Below, piece by piece: positions 24,290-32,214 of a stretch of DNA of 64,000 bases (the stretch's first letter is position 1; each line of letters begins with the position of its first letter). The stretch lies in the NCBI GenBank assembly GCA_900549015.1, contig URMH01000003.1, positions 30,595 through 94,594 on the forward strand. Reading direction: 5' to 3'. The notes beneath the pieces are model-generated. The model searched no databases. It was not told where the DNA came from and was given only the letters and a program-made list of their open reading frames with translations. This stretch comes from an uncultured Blautia sp. (GTDB lineage Bacteria > Bacillota > Clostridia > Lachnospirales > Lachnospiraceae). Made by a program: the position numbers and the translations under genes.

Positions 24290-25807
24290 TTATTTTGTTT
24301 TTTCGCTGACACACTTTCGATATTCGGTAATAGAAGAACCCATCATCTTTTTAAACCAGATGCTTAAATAATGCGGATCCTGAATCCCAATCATATTGCC
24401 AATATCATAATCTTTCATATTTGTGGTATGGATCATTTCCAACAGCTTTCGTAATCGTATATCCGATTGAAGTTCCACATATTTTTTACCGGTAAAATTT
24501 TTAATTAATTTGCTAAGATAACAGCTACTCAGACAAAACTTCTCTGCAAGCAGATTCAGACTTAAATCTTCTCCTATATGCTGCAGCATATAGGCAAGCA
24601 CTCTTTCCACAGTTTCGCTGTTATTCTCCTGCGCACTGATTTTCTTTCGGATTGTCAGCTCCGTCAGTATGTTTCTGACACAATATTCCATCTGCTCTTT
24701 TGTATATACCCATGAAATTTCTTTTAAAAAAAGAATATGATTCTGATTGACTTCCAGATCAATACAGAGTTTCCGAACTTTTTTCTGGAGGCTCTGATTC
24801 ATCTCTTCCAAATCCAGATTTTCACTGTCCAAAAGCAACTCTCCCAGTTTTTGAACTTCCTCCACATCGCCTCTTTCAACAGCATTTTTTATCTTTTCCC
24901 ACTCTGTAAAATCTGCTGTTTCATTTTTAATTCTTTCTGTGCGCCTTTTCTGAATAAAACTCAAAGCATCCAGATACGCCTTATGTACTTCTTTCCAGCC
25001 GGAAAAATTTTTAGAAATCCCCATAAATAAATGACACTTATATTTCTCTTTTATTAAAGAGTTCAATATATCAAGGCACTCTGCAAATGGCATTTCCACA
25101 CATTCAGAAATAATTACAATTCTGTTCCATAAATCTTTTAATACAATGATCCCCTCGTCACTCTGAAAGAAAGTTTTTGTTTCTTCCATTATCTGCAAAA
25201 CCATTTCAGGCTCATAAAACCCCTCTTCTGCCACGATCAGCCCCAGTTGCAGCCCTTTTGCTGTGTTGTTATCTATGTCAATCCCATACTCAAGAAGCTT
25301 TTCTTTCATATCTTCTATATGCTGATTCTTGCTCAAAATATTATTAAGATAAATATCCCGCAATGCCGCTTTATTTAAGTTCATCTCTCTTAAAAACTGC
25401 TTCTGCTTTTCTTTTTCATCGCAGATTTTAAGAATTTCATTTACTGCACGCTCCAGAGAAGCATTCAGTTCCTCTTCCTGAACAGGTTTTAAAATATAAT
25501 CAAATACGCCTGCTTTTATACTTCGTCTGGCATACTCAAAATCGTCGTATCCTGTGACCAGTATTATTTTTATTTCCGGAAAGCGCTTTACACATTCTTC
25601 ACTGAAAAACAGCCCATCTGCTTCCGGCATGCAAATATCGCTGATCACTATATCCGGTTTTATTTCTTCCAGAGCCTGCAATGCAGATACACCATTGGCA
25701 TACTCTCCCACAATCTCGAGATTCAGCCTTTTTGTGTGTATCTTCATACGAATCAGCTTTCTTATCAACATCTCATCATCGATGACAATTACTCTCAGTT
25801 TTTTCAC
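24290..25807 (-). CDS. AraC-type response regulator (YesN-like)
   Basis: Response regulator with a receiver domain (acidic pocket Asp10-Asp11, phosphorylated Asp57 in IVISDICMPEADG, Lys in DYILKPVQ), a long helical middle of about 250 residues and a C-terminal AraC double helix-turn-helix (LNLLAEKFCLSSCYLSKL...IQDPHYLSIWFKK). I choose the GTG at 25807 (505 residues) because AGGAAGAGA lies at the right distance; the frame opens at 25828. It overlaps the end of the kinase gene by about 30 bases, so translation is coupled. Expected to activate the sugar importer/glycosidase operon next to it when phosphorylated. Confidence 0.9.
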   Translation of the reverse strand: MKKLRVIVIDDEMLIRKLIRMKIHTKRLNLEIVGEYANGVSALQALEEIKPDIVISDICMPEADGLFFSEECVKRFPEIKIILVTGYDDFEYARRSIKAGVFDYILKPVQEEELNASLERAVNEILKICDEKEKQKQFLREMNLNKAALRDIYLNNILSKNQHIEDMKEKLLEYGIDIDNNTAKGLQLGLIVAEEGFYEPEMVLQIMEETKTFFQSDEGIIVLKDLWNRIVIISECVEMPFAECLDILNSLIKEKYKCHLFMGISKNFSGWKEVHKAYLDALSFIQKRRTERIKNETADFTEWEKIKNAVERGDVEEVQKLGELLLDSENLDLEEMNQSLQKKVRKLCIDLEVNQNHILFLKEISWVYTKEQMEYCVRNILTELTIRKKISAQENNSETVERVLAYMLQHIGEDLSLNLLAEKFCLSSCYLSKLIKNFTGKKYVELQSDIRLRKLLEMIHTTNMKDYDIGNMIGIQDPHYLSIWFKKMMGSSITEYRKCVSEKTK

Positions 25808-27533
25808 ACTTCTCTTCCTCCAATACACTGCTGTCTATATAGATATGAACCTCTGCCAGCCCCTCATTAAAAATTTTATATGAGAACGCACCTTCATATA
25901 TCATTTTAAGTCTCTGTATCGTCCCCCTGAGACCAAGGCTCCGTTTTTCATCTGGCATTTTTCCTTTTTCGAATTCACAGATAATATCCTTTGGTATTCC
26001 TTTTCCATTATCCTTAACAGAAATATGTATCTTATTTTCCTCTCCTTCTACACATACCTGAATATACCCATATTTTTCCTGAATTCGAATTCCATGCTGA
26101 AAAGCATTTTCGACTAATGGCTGAATGGTAAGCTTCGGTATTTTATAATAACCATATGTCTTATCCAGTCTCACATCAAATTTAAAGCTGTCTCCAAAAC
26201 GGATTTTTAATATATCCGCATAATCTTTTACAATCTGAATTTCCTCATTTATCGTAAGAAATTCCCTTCCGCCGCTGACAGATTTTCTGTAAAACTGCCC
26301 CAGACTTCTTACCAGCTTTGCACTTTTTTCTGTTTCTTCCATCAAAATTAAGGCTTCCAGTGATTCCAGAGTATTATAAAGAAAATGCGGTTTCATCAGT
26401 TCCTGCATTTCATTCCATTCCACAATTCGAATTCTTTTCTGTTTTACAATCGTCTCCTCTAACAGACGCTTTATTTCGTCAACCATTTTGTTATATCCGT
26501 AAAACAGTTTTCGAAATTCACTTAAATATGCCTTTTCATTTATTTTCTCAGGTTCCCCGTATTCTATACTTTCCATTTTATCCAGAAGAACCTGAACAGG
26601 TACTGTCAAAAACCGGGCAAATATCAAGGATATACCGATGATGATCAAACCAAGCCCCACAATTAAAATGATATTAAATCGAAACATACCGCTGAAAATT
26701 TCTGTTTTTATAACCGGAGAATAACGAATAATTTTCCAGTCTTTTTCTTCATTGAGAATTCCGGACAGATAGTAATATTTTCCGTTGATTTTTTTTCGAT
26801 GAATCACTTCCCCATCAGAACTCTCTAATTCCCGTACCATCTCAGAAATTTTCATTGATTCATGAAAATCTCCTGCCGAGCAGATTGTTTCATTATCTTC
26901 GTTTAAAATAATAATTTTTTCATTTTCGGAAATTATACTTTCCGAAACCAGTGATTCTAATTTTTCTTTATCAATCTGAACTCCAATAATACCGATTGTC
27001 TGAAATTCATTTAAATCTTTAAATGATCTGACCAGTACAGGATAGTTCTGTCCATTAATTTTCTGAATCAGCAGCTTTGCTTTGCCGTTCAGATCCTTTA
27101 TCCAATTATATTCCGTTGTATCTTTTTTAATAGAAAAATCCGCTCTCTGTCCTACTGTTAATTTTTGTTCGTTTTGATCGATCAGCCAAACCGTATCTAC
27201 ACTTTCTGAAAATTGAGTAATAGAATAAATTCGGCTTATCAATAATTGCTGTTTATCAAAATCGGAAACTATATTTCCGGATTTCATTTGTTTCTGTACA
27301 ACGCTGTCCGCTAAAATCAGTTTAGAATAATTGTTCGCATTTTCTAAAACTGTTGTCAGCGATGAATCGATAGAATGCAGCATAGCAATATTTTCTTTAC
27401 CCATGACTTTTCTTTCATATTCTTTTGAATTATGAATATAAATGAGTAAATATATAAATATACTCAGAAAAATAATACTGCCCAGTACCAGAGAAATTTT
27501 AATACTAAGTTTTAAATCGCGTTTTTTATTCAT
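25776..27533 (-). CDS. Sensor histidine kinase (YesM-like, LytS/His_kinase family)
   Basis: Membrane sensor kinase, 585 residues. Membrane spans at about residues 12-33 and 287-308 bracket an extracellular sensor (dCache-like, containing TVWLIDQNEQKL and YPVLVRSF). A HAMP-like linker follows, then the phospho-acceptor His383 in MKPHFLYNTLESLEAL, and a HATPase with VENAFQHGI and DNGKGIP. This is the architecture of kinases that sense polysaccharide fragments or binding-protein complexes in Firmicutes. GGGGAAGATATT precedes the ATG. It forms a pair with the AraC-type regulator that follows. Confidence 0.92.
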   Translation of the reverse strand: MNKKRDLKLSIKISLVLGSIIFLSIFIYLLIYIHNSKEYERKVMGKENIAMLHSIDSSLTTVLENANNYSKLILADSVVQKQMKSGNIVSDFDKQQLLISRIYSITQFSESVDTVWLIDQNEQKLTVGQRADFSIKKDTTEYNWIKDLNGKAKLLIQKINGQNYPVLVRSFKDLNEFQTIGIIGVQIDKEKLESLVSESIISENEKIIILNEDNETICSAGDFHESMKISEMVRELESSDGEVIHRKKINGKYYYLSGILNEEKDWKIIRYSPVIKTEIFSGMFRFNIILIVGLGLIIIGISLIFARFLTVPVQVLLDKMESIEYGEPEKINEKAYLSEFRKLFYGYNKMVDEIKRLLEETIVKQKRIRIVEWNEMQELMKPHFLYNTLESLEALILMEETEKSAKLVRSLGQFYRKSVSGGREFLTINEEIQIVKDYADILKIRFGDSFKFDVRLDKTYGYYKIPKLTIQPLVENAFQHGIRIQEKYGYIQVCVEGEENKIHISVKDNGKGIPKDIICEFEKGKMPDEKRSLGLRGTIQRLKMIYEGAFSYKIFNEGLAEVHIYIDSSVLEEEKCEKTESNCHR

Positions 27534-27928
27534 AATATCTTCCCCATTATATTAATAAAATCTTATGTTTCCTCTTTTAAGCCTGCTTTTATTCTGTTAC
27601 CAATTACAGATTTTATATATCACAAATAAACAATAAAGGAGTTATGAAATTCAACACTATCCACACTTTAAATTACATTTATTCTGATTATACTGTCATT
27701 TAAATATTTTGTAAAGTTTCGCCTTTCTCTATATTTCTTACGATACAAAACAAAAATCTCTCACTTCTGTAAAACTTTCTTCAAATCTTTGTGCTCACTT
27801 TCTAAAAATTTAATATTTCATCTTATTGACAGAAACACTGCCTCATACTATCATTATTATAGTACAAATCGCCGGGTTTTTTCGGCGTATAACTAAAAAC
27901 AAGTGCTATACAGTAATGAGGTAATAAC
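27534..27928. other. Intergenic region between the YesM-like kinase and the CBS gene
   Basis: A 395-base AT-rich spacer between divergent genes. It holds the CBS-gene promoter (27826-27854), a small CGCCG/CGGCG hairpin in that gene's leader (about 27870-27887) and one weak 19-codon ORF (27644-27703, AAAGGAG two bases before ATG). A TATAAT near the kinase start has no recognisable -35. Nothing else is evident. Confidence 0.5.
27826..27854 (+). promoter_or_regulatory. Promoter of the CBS-domain gene
   Basis: TTGACA (27826-27831), 17-base spacer, TATCAT (27849-27854). The leader of about 70 bases contains a CGCCG/CGGCG hairpin. Confidence 0.75.
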
Positions 27929-28354
27929 GTGAATATTTTATTTTTTCTGACACCCAAAAGTGAAGTGGCATACATATTTGAAGACGAAACCTTAAGACAG
28001 ACTCTTGAAAAAATGGAGCACCGGAAGTTTTCCTGTATTCCTCTCCTCACCCTTGACGGCAAATATCTCGGAACTATTTCTGAGGGAGACCTTCTGTGGG
28101 GAATGAAACATTTAAACATTACAGACATGAAAGATACAGAGGGAATTTCCATTATGGCAATCCCAAGAAGAGCAACTTATAAACCGGTACACGCAAATTC
28201 CAACATGGAGGATTTGCTGGATCGTGCCATCAATCAGAACTACGTTCCTGTGGTAGATGATCAGGGCTCCTTTATTGGACTGATCACAAGAAAAGCGATT
28301 ATGAAATACTGTTACGGAGAGCTTCAGAAAAATCAATGTCCTTCTGAGAATTAA
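27929..28354 (+). CDS. CBS-domain protein, possible c-di-AMP-binding DarB/CbpB type
   Basis: A small 141-residue protein made of two CBS modules: VAYIFEDETLRQTLEKMEHRKFSCIPLL...GTISEGDLLW and ATYKPVHANSNMEDLLDRAI...VPVVDDQGSFIGLITRKAIM. Stand-alone CBS pairs bind adenosine nucleotides. The size and the YVPVVDD...ITRKAI pattern recall the c-di-AMP receptor DarB of Bacillus, but this is a resemblance, not proof. Start is GTG at 27929 with GAGGT eight bases upstream. Monocistronic, with its own promoter and an exceptionally long perfect-stem terminator. It lies opposite the amino-acid ABC operon, with which it shares that terminator. Confidence 0.8.
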   Translation: MNILFFLTPKSEVAYIFEDETLRQTLEKMEHRKFSCIPLLTLDGKYLGTISEGDLLWGMKHLNITDMKDTEGISIMAIPRRATYKPVHANSNMEDLLDRAINQNYVPVVDDQGSFIGLITRKAIMKYCYGELQKNQCPSEN

Positions 28355-28389
28355 TGCTTTTTATACTTTTATACTTATACTCCTTTCCA

Positions 28390-28429
28390 AAAGCCCCCGG
28401 CAGTTCACATCTGAACTGCCGGGGGCTTT
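28390..28429. terminator. Bidirectional terminator with perfect 18-bp stem
   Basis: AAAGCCCCCGGCAGTTCA (28390-28407) pairs without mismatch to 28412-28429 around a CATC loop. It lies between the convergent CBS gene and the amino-acid ABC ATPase gene. Confidence 0.9.
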
Positions 28430-28446
28430 CTGTCTCTTCTGATTCT

Positions 28447-29193
28447 TTATAAAACCTTTGATAAAAATTCTTTTAAACGCGGATTCTTCGGATTTTCAAA
28501 AAACTCTGCAGGAGTATTTTCTTCCTGAATTTTTCCATCATCAATAAAAATAACTCTTGTTGCAACCTCTCTTGCGAATCCCATCTCGTGGGTAACAACG
28601 ACCATTGTCATTCCTGTTTTTGCAAGCTCTTTCATAAGTTCCAGAACCTCTCCTACCATTTCCGGGTCAAGAGCGGAAGTCGGCTCGTCAAAAAGCATCA
28701 CGTCAGGATTCATTGCAAGCGCTCTTGCGATTGCGATACGCTGTTTCTGTCCGCCGGAAAGCATATCCGGATAAGCGTCCGCCTTGTCCGGAAGACCTAC
28801 GCGGGCAAGAAGCTCATCTGCTTTTTTTGACGCTTCCTCACCTGTCATTAATTTTAATGTGACAGGTGCAAGCATGATATTTTCTTTTACTGTTTTATGC
28901 GGAAACAGATTGAACTGCTGGAAAACCATTCCGATTTTCTGGCGGTGGCGGTTAATATCCACCTTCGGGTCTGTAATATCTGTTCCCTCAAAAAGAATCT
29001 GACCGCCTGTGGGTACTTCCATTAAGTTTAAGGAACGCAGGAACGTAGATTTACCGGAACCGGAAGGACCGATAATCGCAACCACTTCGCCCTGATGTAT
29101 ATCAGTAGAAATGCCATCCAGAACACGGTTATCTCCGAATGCCTTTTTCAGTTCTTTTACTTCAATTAATACCTGATTATTCTCAGCGTTCAT
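28447..29193 (-). CDS. Amino-acid ABC transporter ATP-binding protein (GlnQ type)
   Basis: ATPase of a polar amino-acid importer, 248 residues. Motifs: Walker [11 protein letters not shown]-loop [12 protein letters not shown], signature LSGGQKQR, Walker [15 protein letters not shown] and H-loop [11 protein letters not shown]. The [13 protein letters not shown] end ([13 protein letters not shown]) and length are standard for the PAAT family (glutamine, glutamate, cystine or arginine). Its start overlaps the permease end by 11 bases. The operon order is binding protein, permease, ATPase on the minus strand. Confidence 0.95.
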   Translation of the reverse strand: MNAENNQVLIEVKELKKAFGDNRVLDGISTDIHQGEVVAIIGPSGSGKSTFLRSLNLMEVPTGGQILFEGTDITDPKVDINRHRQKIGMVFQQFNLFPHKTVKENIMLAPVTLKLMTGEEASKKADELLARVGLPDKADAYPDMLSGGQKQRIAIARALAMNPDVMLFDEPTSALDPEMVGEVLELMKELAKTGMTMVVVTHEMGFAREVATRVIFIDDGKIQEENTPAEFFENPKNPRLKEFLSKVL

Positions 29194-29887
29194 TGGTTCT
29201 CAGTCTCCTTTCCAGTTTATTCATTCCAAATGTAAGAATCATAACAAGTGCAAGATAAATTGCTGCTGCCGCAAGCAGAGGCCAGAACGCGTTGTATGTA
29301 CGGCTCTGGATCAGCATTGCTCCTTTTGTAAGGTCCATCATGCCAATATATCCGATGATAGAAGTCTCTTTGATCAAAACAATAAACTCGTTTACAAGTG
29401 CAGGAAGCACTGCCTTAAATGCCTGCGGCACGATGATCAGACGCATGGTCTGCGCATAATTAAGGCCAAGGCTTCGTCCTGCTTCCATCTGACCCTGATC
29501 AATGGACATAATTCCGGAACGGACAATTTCTGCCACATACGCGCCGGAGTTAATACCGAAAGCAAGCGCGCCTACTACAATTTTATTCATGCTCACAGAA
29601 CCGAAAATAACAAAGTTCATAATTAAGAGCTGGATCATTGCAGGTGTACCGCGGATTACAGTCAGGTATACGCGGCAAATGGCGTTTAAAATTTTAAAGG
29701 ATCCTGTCTTGTCGTGGGCAGAACGGACGATCGCAACAAAGAATCCGATGATGATTCCGATCACAACGGCAAAAGCAGTAATGATCAATGTTGTTTTCAG
29801 ACCGTCCACAAGCCACATGTAACGGTCGTCTTTAATGAAGTTCAGATATAAATCCTGTTTAATATCTGCTAAAAACATATGGTTCAT
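29183..29887 (-). CDS. Amino-acid ABC transporter permease (HisM/GlnP type)
   Basis: Membrane subunit of the amino-acid importer, 234 residues, starting [17 protein letters not shown] with AGAGGAAAAATTC upstream of the ATG at 29887 (the open frame reaches 29926). The PAAT signature is clear: [26 protein letters not shown] and the coupling loop [21 protein letters not shown]. Only one permease gene is present, so the transporter probably works as a homodimer. It is preceded by an 80-base gap containing the TTGCATTGATA-type short inverted repeat GAGCTGTTG/CAACAGCTC (29908-29939), likely an attenuating hairpin after the binding-protein gene. Confidence 0.93.
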   Translation of the reverse strand: MNHMFLADIKQDLYLNFIKDDRYMWLVDGLKTTLIITAFAVVIGIIIGFFVAIVRSAHDKTGSFKILNAICRVYLTVIRGTPAMIQLLIMNFVIFGSVSMNKIVVGALAFGINSGAYVAEIVRSGIMSIDQGQMEAGRSLGLNYAQTMRLIIVPQAFKAVLPALVNEFIVLIKETSIIGYIGMMDLTKGAMLIQSRTYNAFWPLLAAAAIYLALVMILTFGMNKLERRLRTNER

Positions 29888-29907
29888 GAATTTTTCCTCT
29901 TCCTTAA

Positions 29908-29939
29908 AACAGAGCTGTTGTATCAATGCAACAGCTCTT
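29908..29939 (-). terminator. Hairpin between amino-acid binding protein and permease
   Basis: AGAGCTGTTG pairs with CAACAGCTCT around a short loop in the gap between the two genes. On the minus strand it is followed by a weak T content only. It probably adjusts the ratio of binding protein to permease. Confidence 0.55.
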
Positions 29940-29967
29940 TGTCTCTAATTCCTACAATCAGTTCCTA

Positions 29968-30750
29968 TTATTTCTTTACAATGATAACCTGGCTTGCGTT
30001 TGCGTATGTGTCTGTGAAATCTACGCTTGCCTGACGGTCTTCTGTAATTGTCATTCCTGCAAGACCGAAATCTGCTTTTCCAGAATTTACAGCTGCAATG
30101 ATCGCGTCAAATTCCATATCTTCGATTTTAAGCTCATATCCAAGCTTATCGCAGATTGCCTGTGCAATATCTGCATCGATTCCTACGATCTCGTCTCCTT
30201 CATGGTACTCATACGGCTCAAACTCCGCGTTTGTTGCCATGATCAGTTTTCCTTTGGAATGGTCAGCATCTTCCGGAGATTCATATGGTGTCTCGCCAAT
30301 ATTATCTCCAATATAGTTATCCATAATGCTGTCGATTGTTCCATCTTCTTTTAATTCTTTTAATGCTCCGTTAATTTCTTTTAGAAGCTCATCATTGCCT
30401 TTTTTCAGGCAGATTGCATATTCTTCCTCAACAAATGGCTCGTCCAGAATTTTCAGATCATCGTTATTTTCTACGAATTTCTGTGCCGGCTGAGAGTCAA
30501 TGATCACACAGTCGATCTGGTCTGCTTTTAATGCCTGGATTGCCTCAGCGCCTTTGCTGTAACGCTCTACTACTGCTCCGTCTTTTTCATATTCAGAAGC
30601 CTCAAGGTCTCCTGTTGTTCCAAGCTGTACGCCGATCTTCTTTCCTGCAAGGTCATCTTTTGACTCGATTGCTGCGGAAACTCCTGTTGTCATAGATACG
30701 ATCATCGCTGTGCTCAGTGCAAGTGCTGCAAATTTCTTCATGTTTTTCAT
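29968..30750 (-). CDS. Amino-acid-binding protein with circularly permuted SBP_bac_3 domain
   Basis: Binding protein of the amino-acid importer, 260 residues from the ATG at 30750 (AGGAGG upstream). Residues 1-26 are a signal peptide (MKKFAALALSTAMIVSM) without a lipobox Cys. The rest holds the two halves of the SBP_bac_3 domain in reversed order. The part that normally comes second comes first (LAGKKIGVQLGTTGDL about 34-49, then the ALKADQIDCVIID region, ending ELKEDGTIDSIMDNYIG about 148). A linker of about 19 residues follows. The part that normally opens the protein comes last (KLIMATNAEFEPYEYHEGDE from 168, then GIDADIAQAI, AGMTITEDRQASVDF and QVIIVKK at the end). Nothing is duplicated. 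See findings. Confidence 0.85.
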   Translation of the reverse strand: MKNMKKFAALALSTAMIVSMTTGVSAAIESKDDLAGKKIGVQLGTTGDLEASEYEKDGAVVERYSKGAEAIQALKADQIDCVIIDSQPAQKFVENNDDLKILDEPFVEEEYAICLKKGNDELLKEINGALKELKEDGTIDSIMDNYIGDNIGETPYESPEDADHSKGKLIMATNAEFEPYEYHEGDEIVGIDADIAQAICDKLGYELKIEDMEFDAIIAAVNSGKADFGLAGMTITEDRQASVDFTDTYANASQVIIVKK

Positions 30751-30833
30751 TACTTTTTCCTCCTTGAAATATGTGTGAGATGAATAAATATTTAATTTAT
30801 GCAATGTCTTTGTATAATCTTTACTGTGCTTCT

Positions 30834-30875
30834 ATTCTATCATGTTTTTCCTAAAATGCAAGAGTATACTTGCAT
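30834..30875 (-). promoter_or_regulatory. Promoter and operator of the amino-acid ABC operon
   Basis: On the minus strand TTGCAT (30861-30856), 16 bases, TAGAAT (30839-30834). The -35 forms one arm of the inverted repeat ATGCAAG-N6-CTTGCAT (30856-30875), so a dimeric repressor bound there would block RNA polymerase. Confidence 0.55.
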
Positions 30876-30916
30876 AATAATTAAATTTTTTTTATAATTA
30901 TTTACAACACTTAGAC

Positions 30917-30936
30917 GAATAAATACTCATTTATTC
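30917..30936. promoter_or_regulatory. Perfect palindrome upstream of hydF
   Basis: GAATAAAT-ACTC-ATTTATTC, 36 bases before the hydF start. Its symmetry suggests an operator; it matches no family site that I recognise and could also form a hairpin at the start of the transcript. Confidence 0.35.
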
Positions 30937-30971
30937 CGATATAGACATGAGAAAACCAAAAGGAGGTAACT

Positions 30972-32189
30972 ATGGCTATGAATCAGACGCCCGCCGCAGA
31001 GCGGGTACACATTTCTTTTTTCGGCAGGCGGAATGCCGGAAAATCAAGCATCATAAACGCAGTGACAGGGCAGAATCTTGCCATTGTCTCTGATGTCAAA
31101 GGAACAACAACTGACCCGGTATATAAAACAATGGAGCTTCTCCCCTTAGGTCCTGCCATGCTAATCGACACTCCGGGCATTGACGATGAGGGAGAACTTG
31201 GAAATCTCCGGATCCAGAAAACGCTGCAGGTTCTGAATAAAACAGATATTGCTGTTCTTATTATAGACAGTACCGCGGGATTATCAGCCACAGAAGAAAC
31301 TCTGATTTCCCGTTTCCGGGCAAAAAACATTCCGTTTCTTCTTGTATATAATAAGATAGATTTAAACAGAAGTCTGCCCGGAAATGCCGCTTTGTCTGAT
31401 ATACCTTCTGTCTGCGTCAGTGCAAAGGACGGCACAAATATTCATGAGCTCAAAGAGCGCATTGCCGCTCTTGCCCCAAAAGAAGACAAACAAAAGCCCC
31501 TTGTATCTGATCTGTTAAAGCCCCTTGACCTTGTGCTTCTTGTCATTCCCATTGACAAGGCTGCGCCAAAGGGACGGCTCATTCTTCCTCAGCAGCAGAC
31601 GATCCGGGATATTCTCTCCTGCGGAGCGACGGCTCTTACTGTGCGGGACACGGAATTTCCACAGGCGCTTTCCGGGCTTCTGGAAAAAGGAATCTCTCCC
31701 CGGCTTGTGATTACAGACAGCCAGGTTTTCCCCTTTGTAGCAAAACACACGCCGGAACATATCCCGCTTACTTCTTTTTCGATTCTGTTTGCCAGATACA
31801 AGGGAAATCTTGAGACTCTGGCAGAGGGAGCTTCCGCTTTGGATTCCCTGAAAAGAGGAGACAGGATTCTTATAAGCGAAGGCTGCACCCACCATCGCCA
31901 GTGTAATGATATTGGAAGCGTCAAACTCCCAAAATGGATCCAGGAATATGTAGGAGAAGAGCTTTCCTTTTCCTTTACCTCCGGGACAGAATTTCCAGAA
32001 GATCTCTCTCCTTATAAGATGATTGTCCACTGCGGCGGCTGTATGCTCAATGAAAGAGAAATGAAATACAGGATTGCCTGTGCAAAAGATCAGGAAATCC
32101 CCATAACCAATTACGGAACTTTAATTGCACAGATAAAAGGGATTCTGAAAAGAAGCCTGGGACCTTTTGACCCTGGCATCTATATATAA
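30972..32189 (+). CDS. hydF: [FeFe]-hydrogenase maturation GTPase HydF
   Basis: HydF is the scaffold GTPase on which the 2Fe subcluster of the hydrogenase H-cluster is built before transfer. The 405-residue protein has an Era-like G domain (GRRNAGKSSIINAV, DVKGTTTDPV, DTPGIDD, YNKIDL, SAKDG), a dimerisation domain, and a C-terminal cluster domain with the ligand motif His-x-His plus Cys (EGCTHHRQC) and CGGC (VHCGGCMLNE). AAAAGGAGGTAAC precedes the ATG. HydE and HydG are not in the window. dapF follows by 25 bases and is probably cotranscribed. Confidence 0.95.
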   Translation: MAMNQTPAAERVHISFFGRRNAGKSSIINAVTGQNLAIVSDVKGTTTDPVYKTMELLPLGPAMLIDTPGIDDEGELGNLRIQKTLQVLNKTDIAVLIIDSTAGLSATEETLISRFRAKNIPFLLVYNKIDLNRSLPGNAALSDIPSVCVSAKDGTNIHELKERIAALAPKEDKQKPLVSDLLKPLDLVLLVIPIDKAAPKGRLILPQQQTIRDILSCGATALTVRDTEFPQALSGLLEKGISPRLVITDSQVFPFVAKHTPEHIPLTSFSILFARYKGNLETLAEGASALDSLKRGDRILISEGCTHHRQCNDIGSVKLPKWIQEYVGEELSFSFTSGTEFPEDLSPYKMIVHCGGCMLNEREMKYRIACAKDQEIPITNYGTLIAQIKGILKRSLGPFDPGIYI

Positions 32190-32214
32190 ATACATCACGA
32201 AAGGAAATGATATT

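Noticed and set aside
27823..28152. Minus-strand 109-codon open frame over the CBS gene
   Set aside because: Antisense to a gene with clear CBS motifs, promoter and SD.
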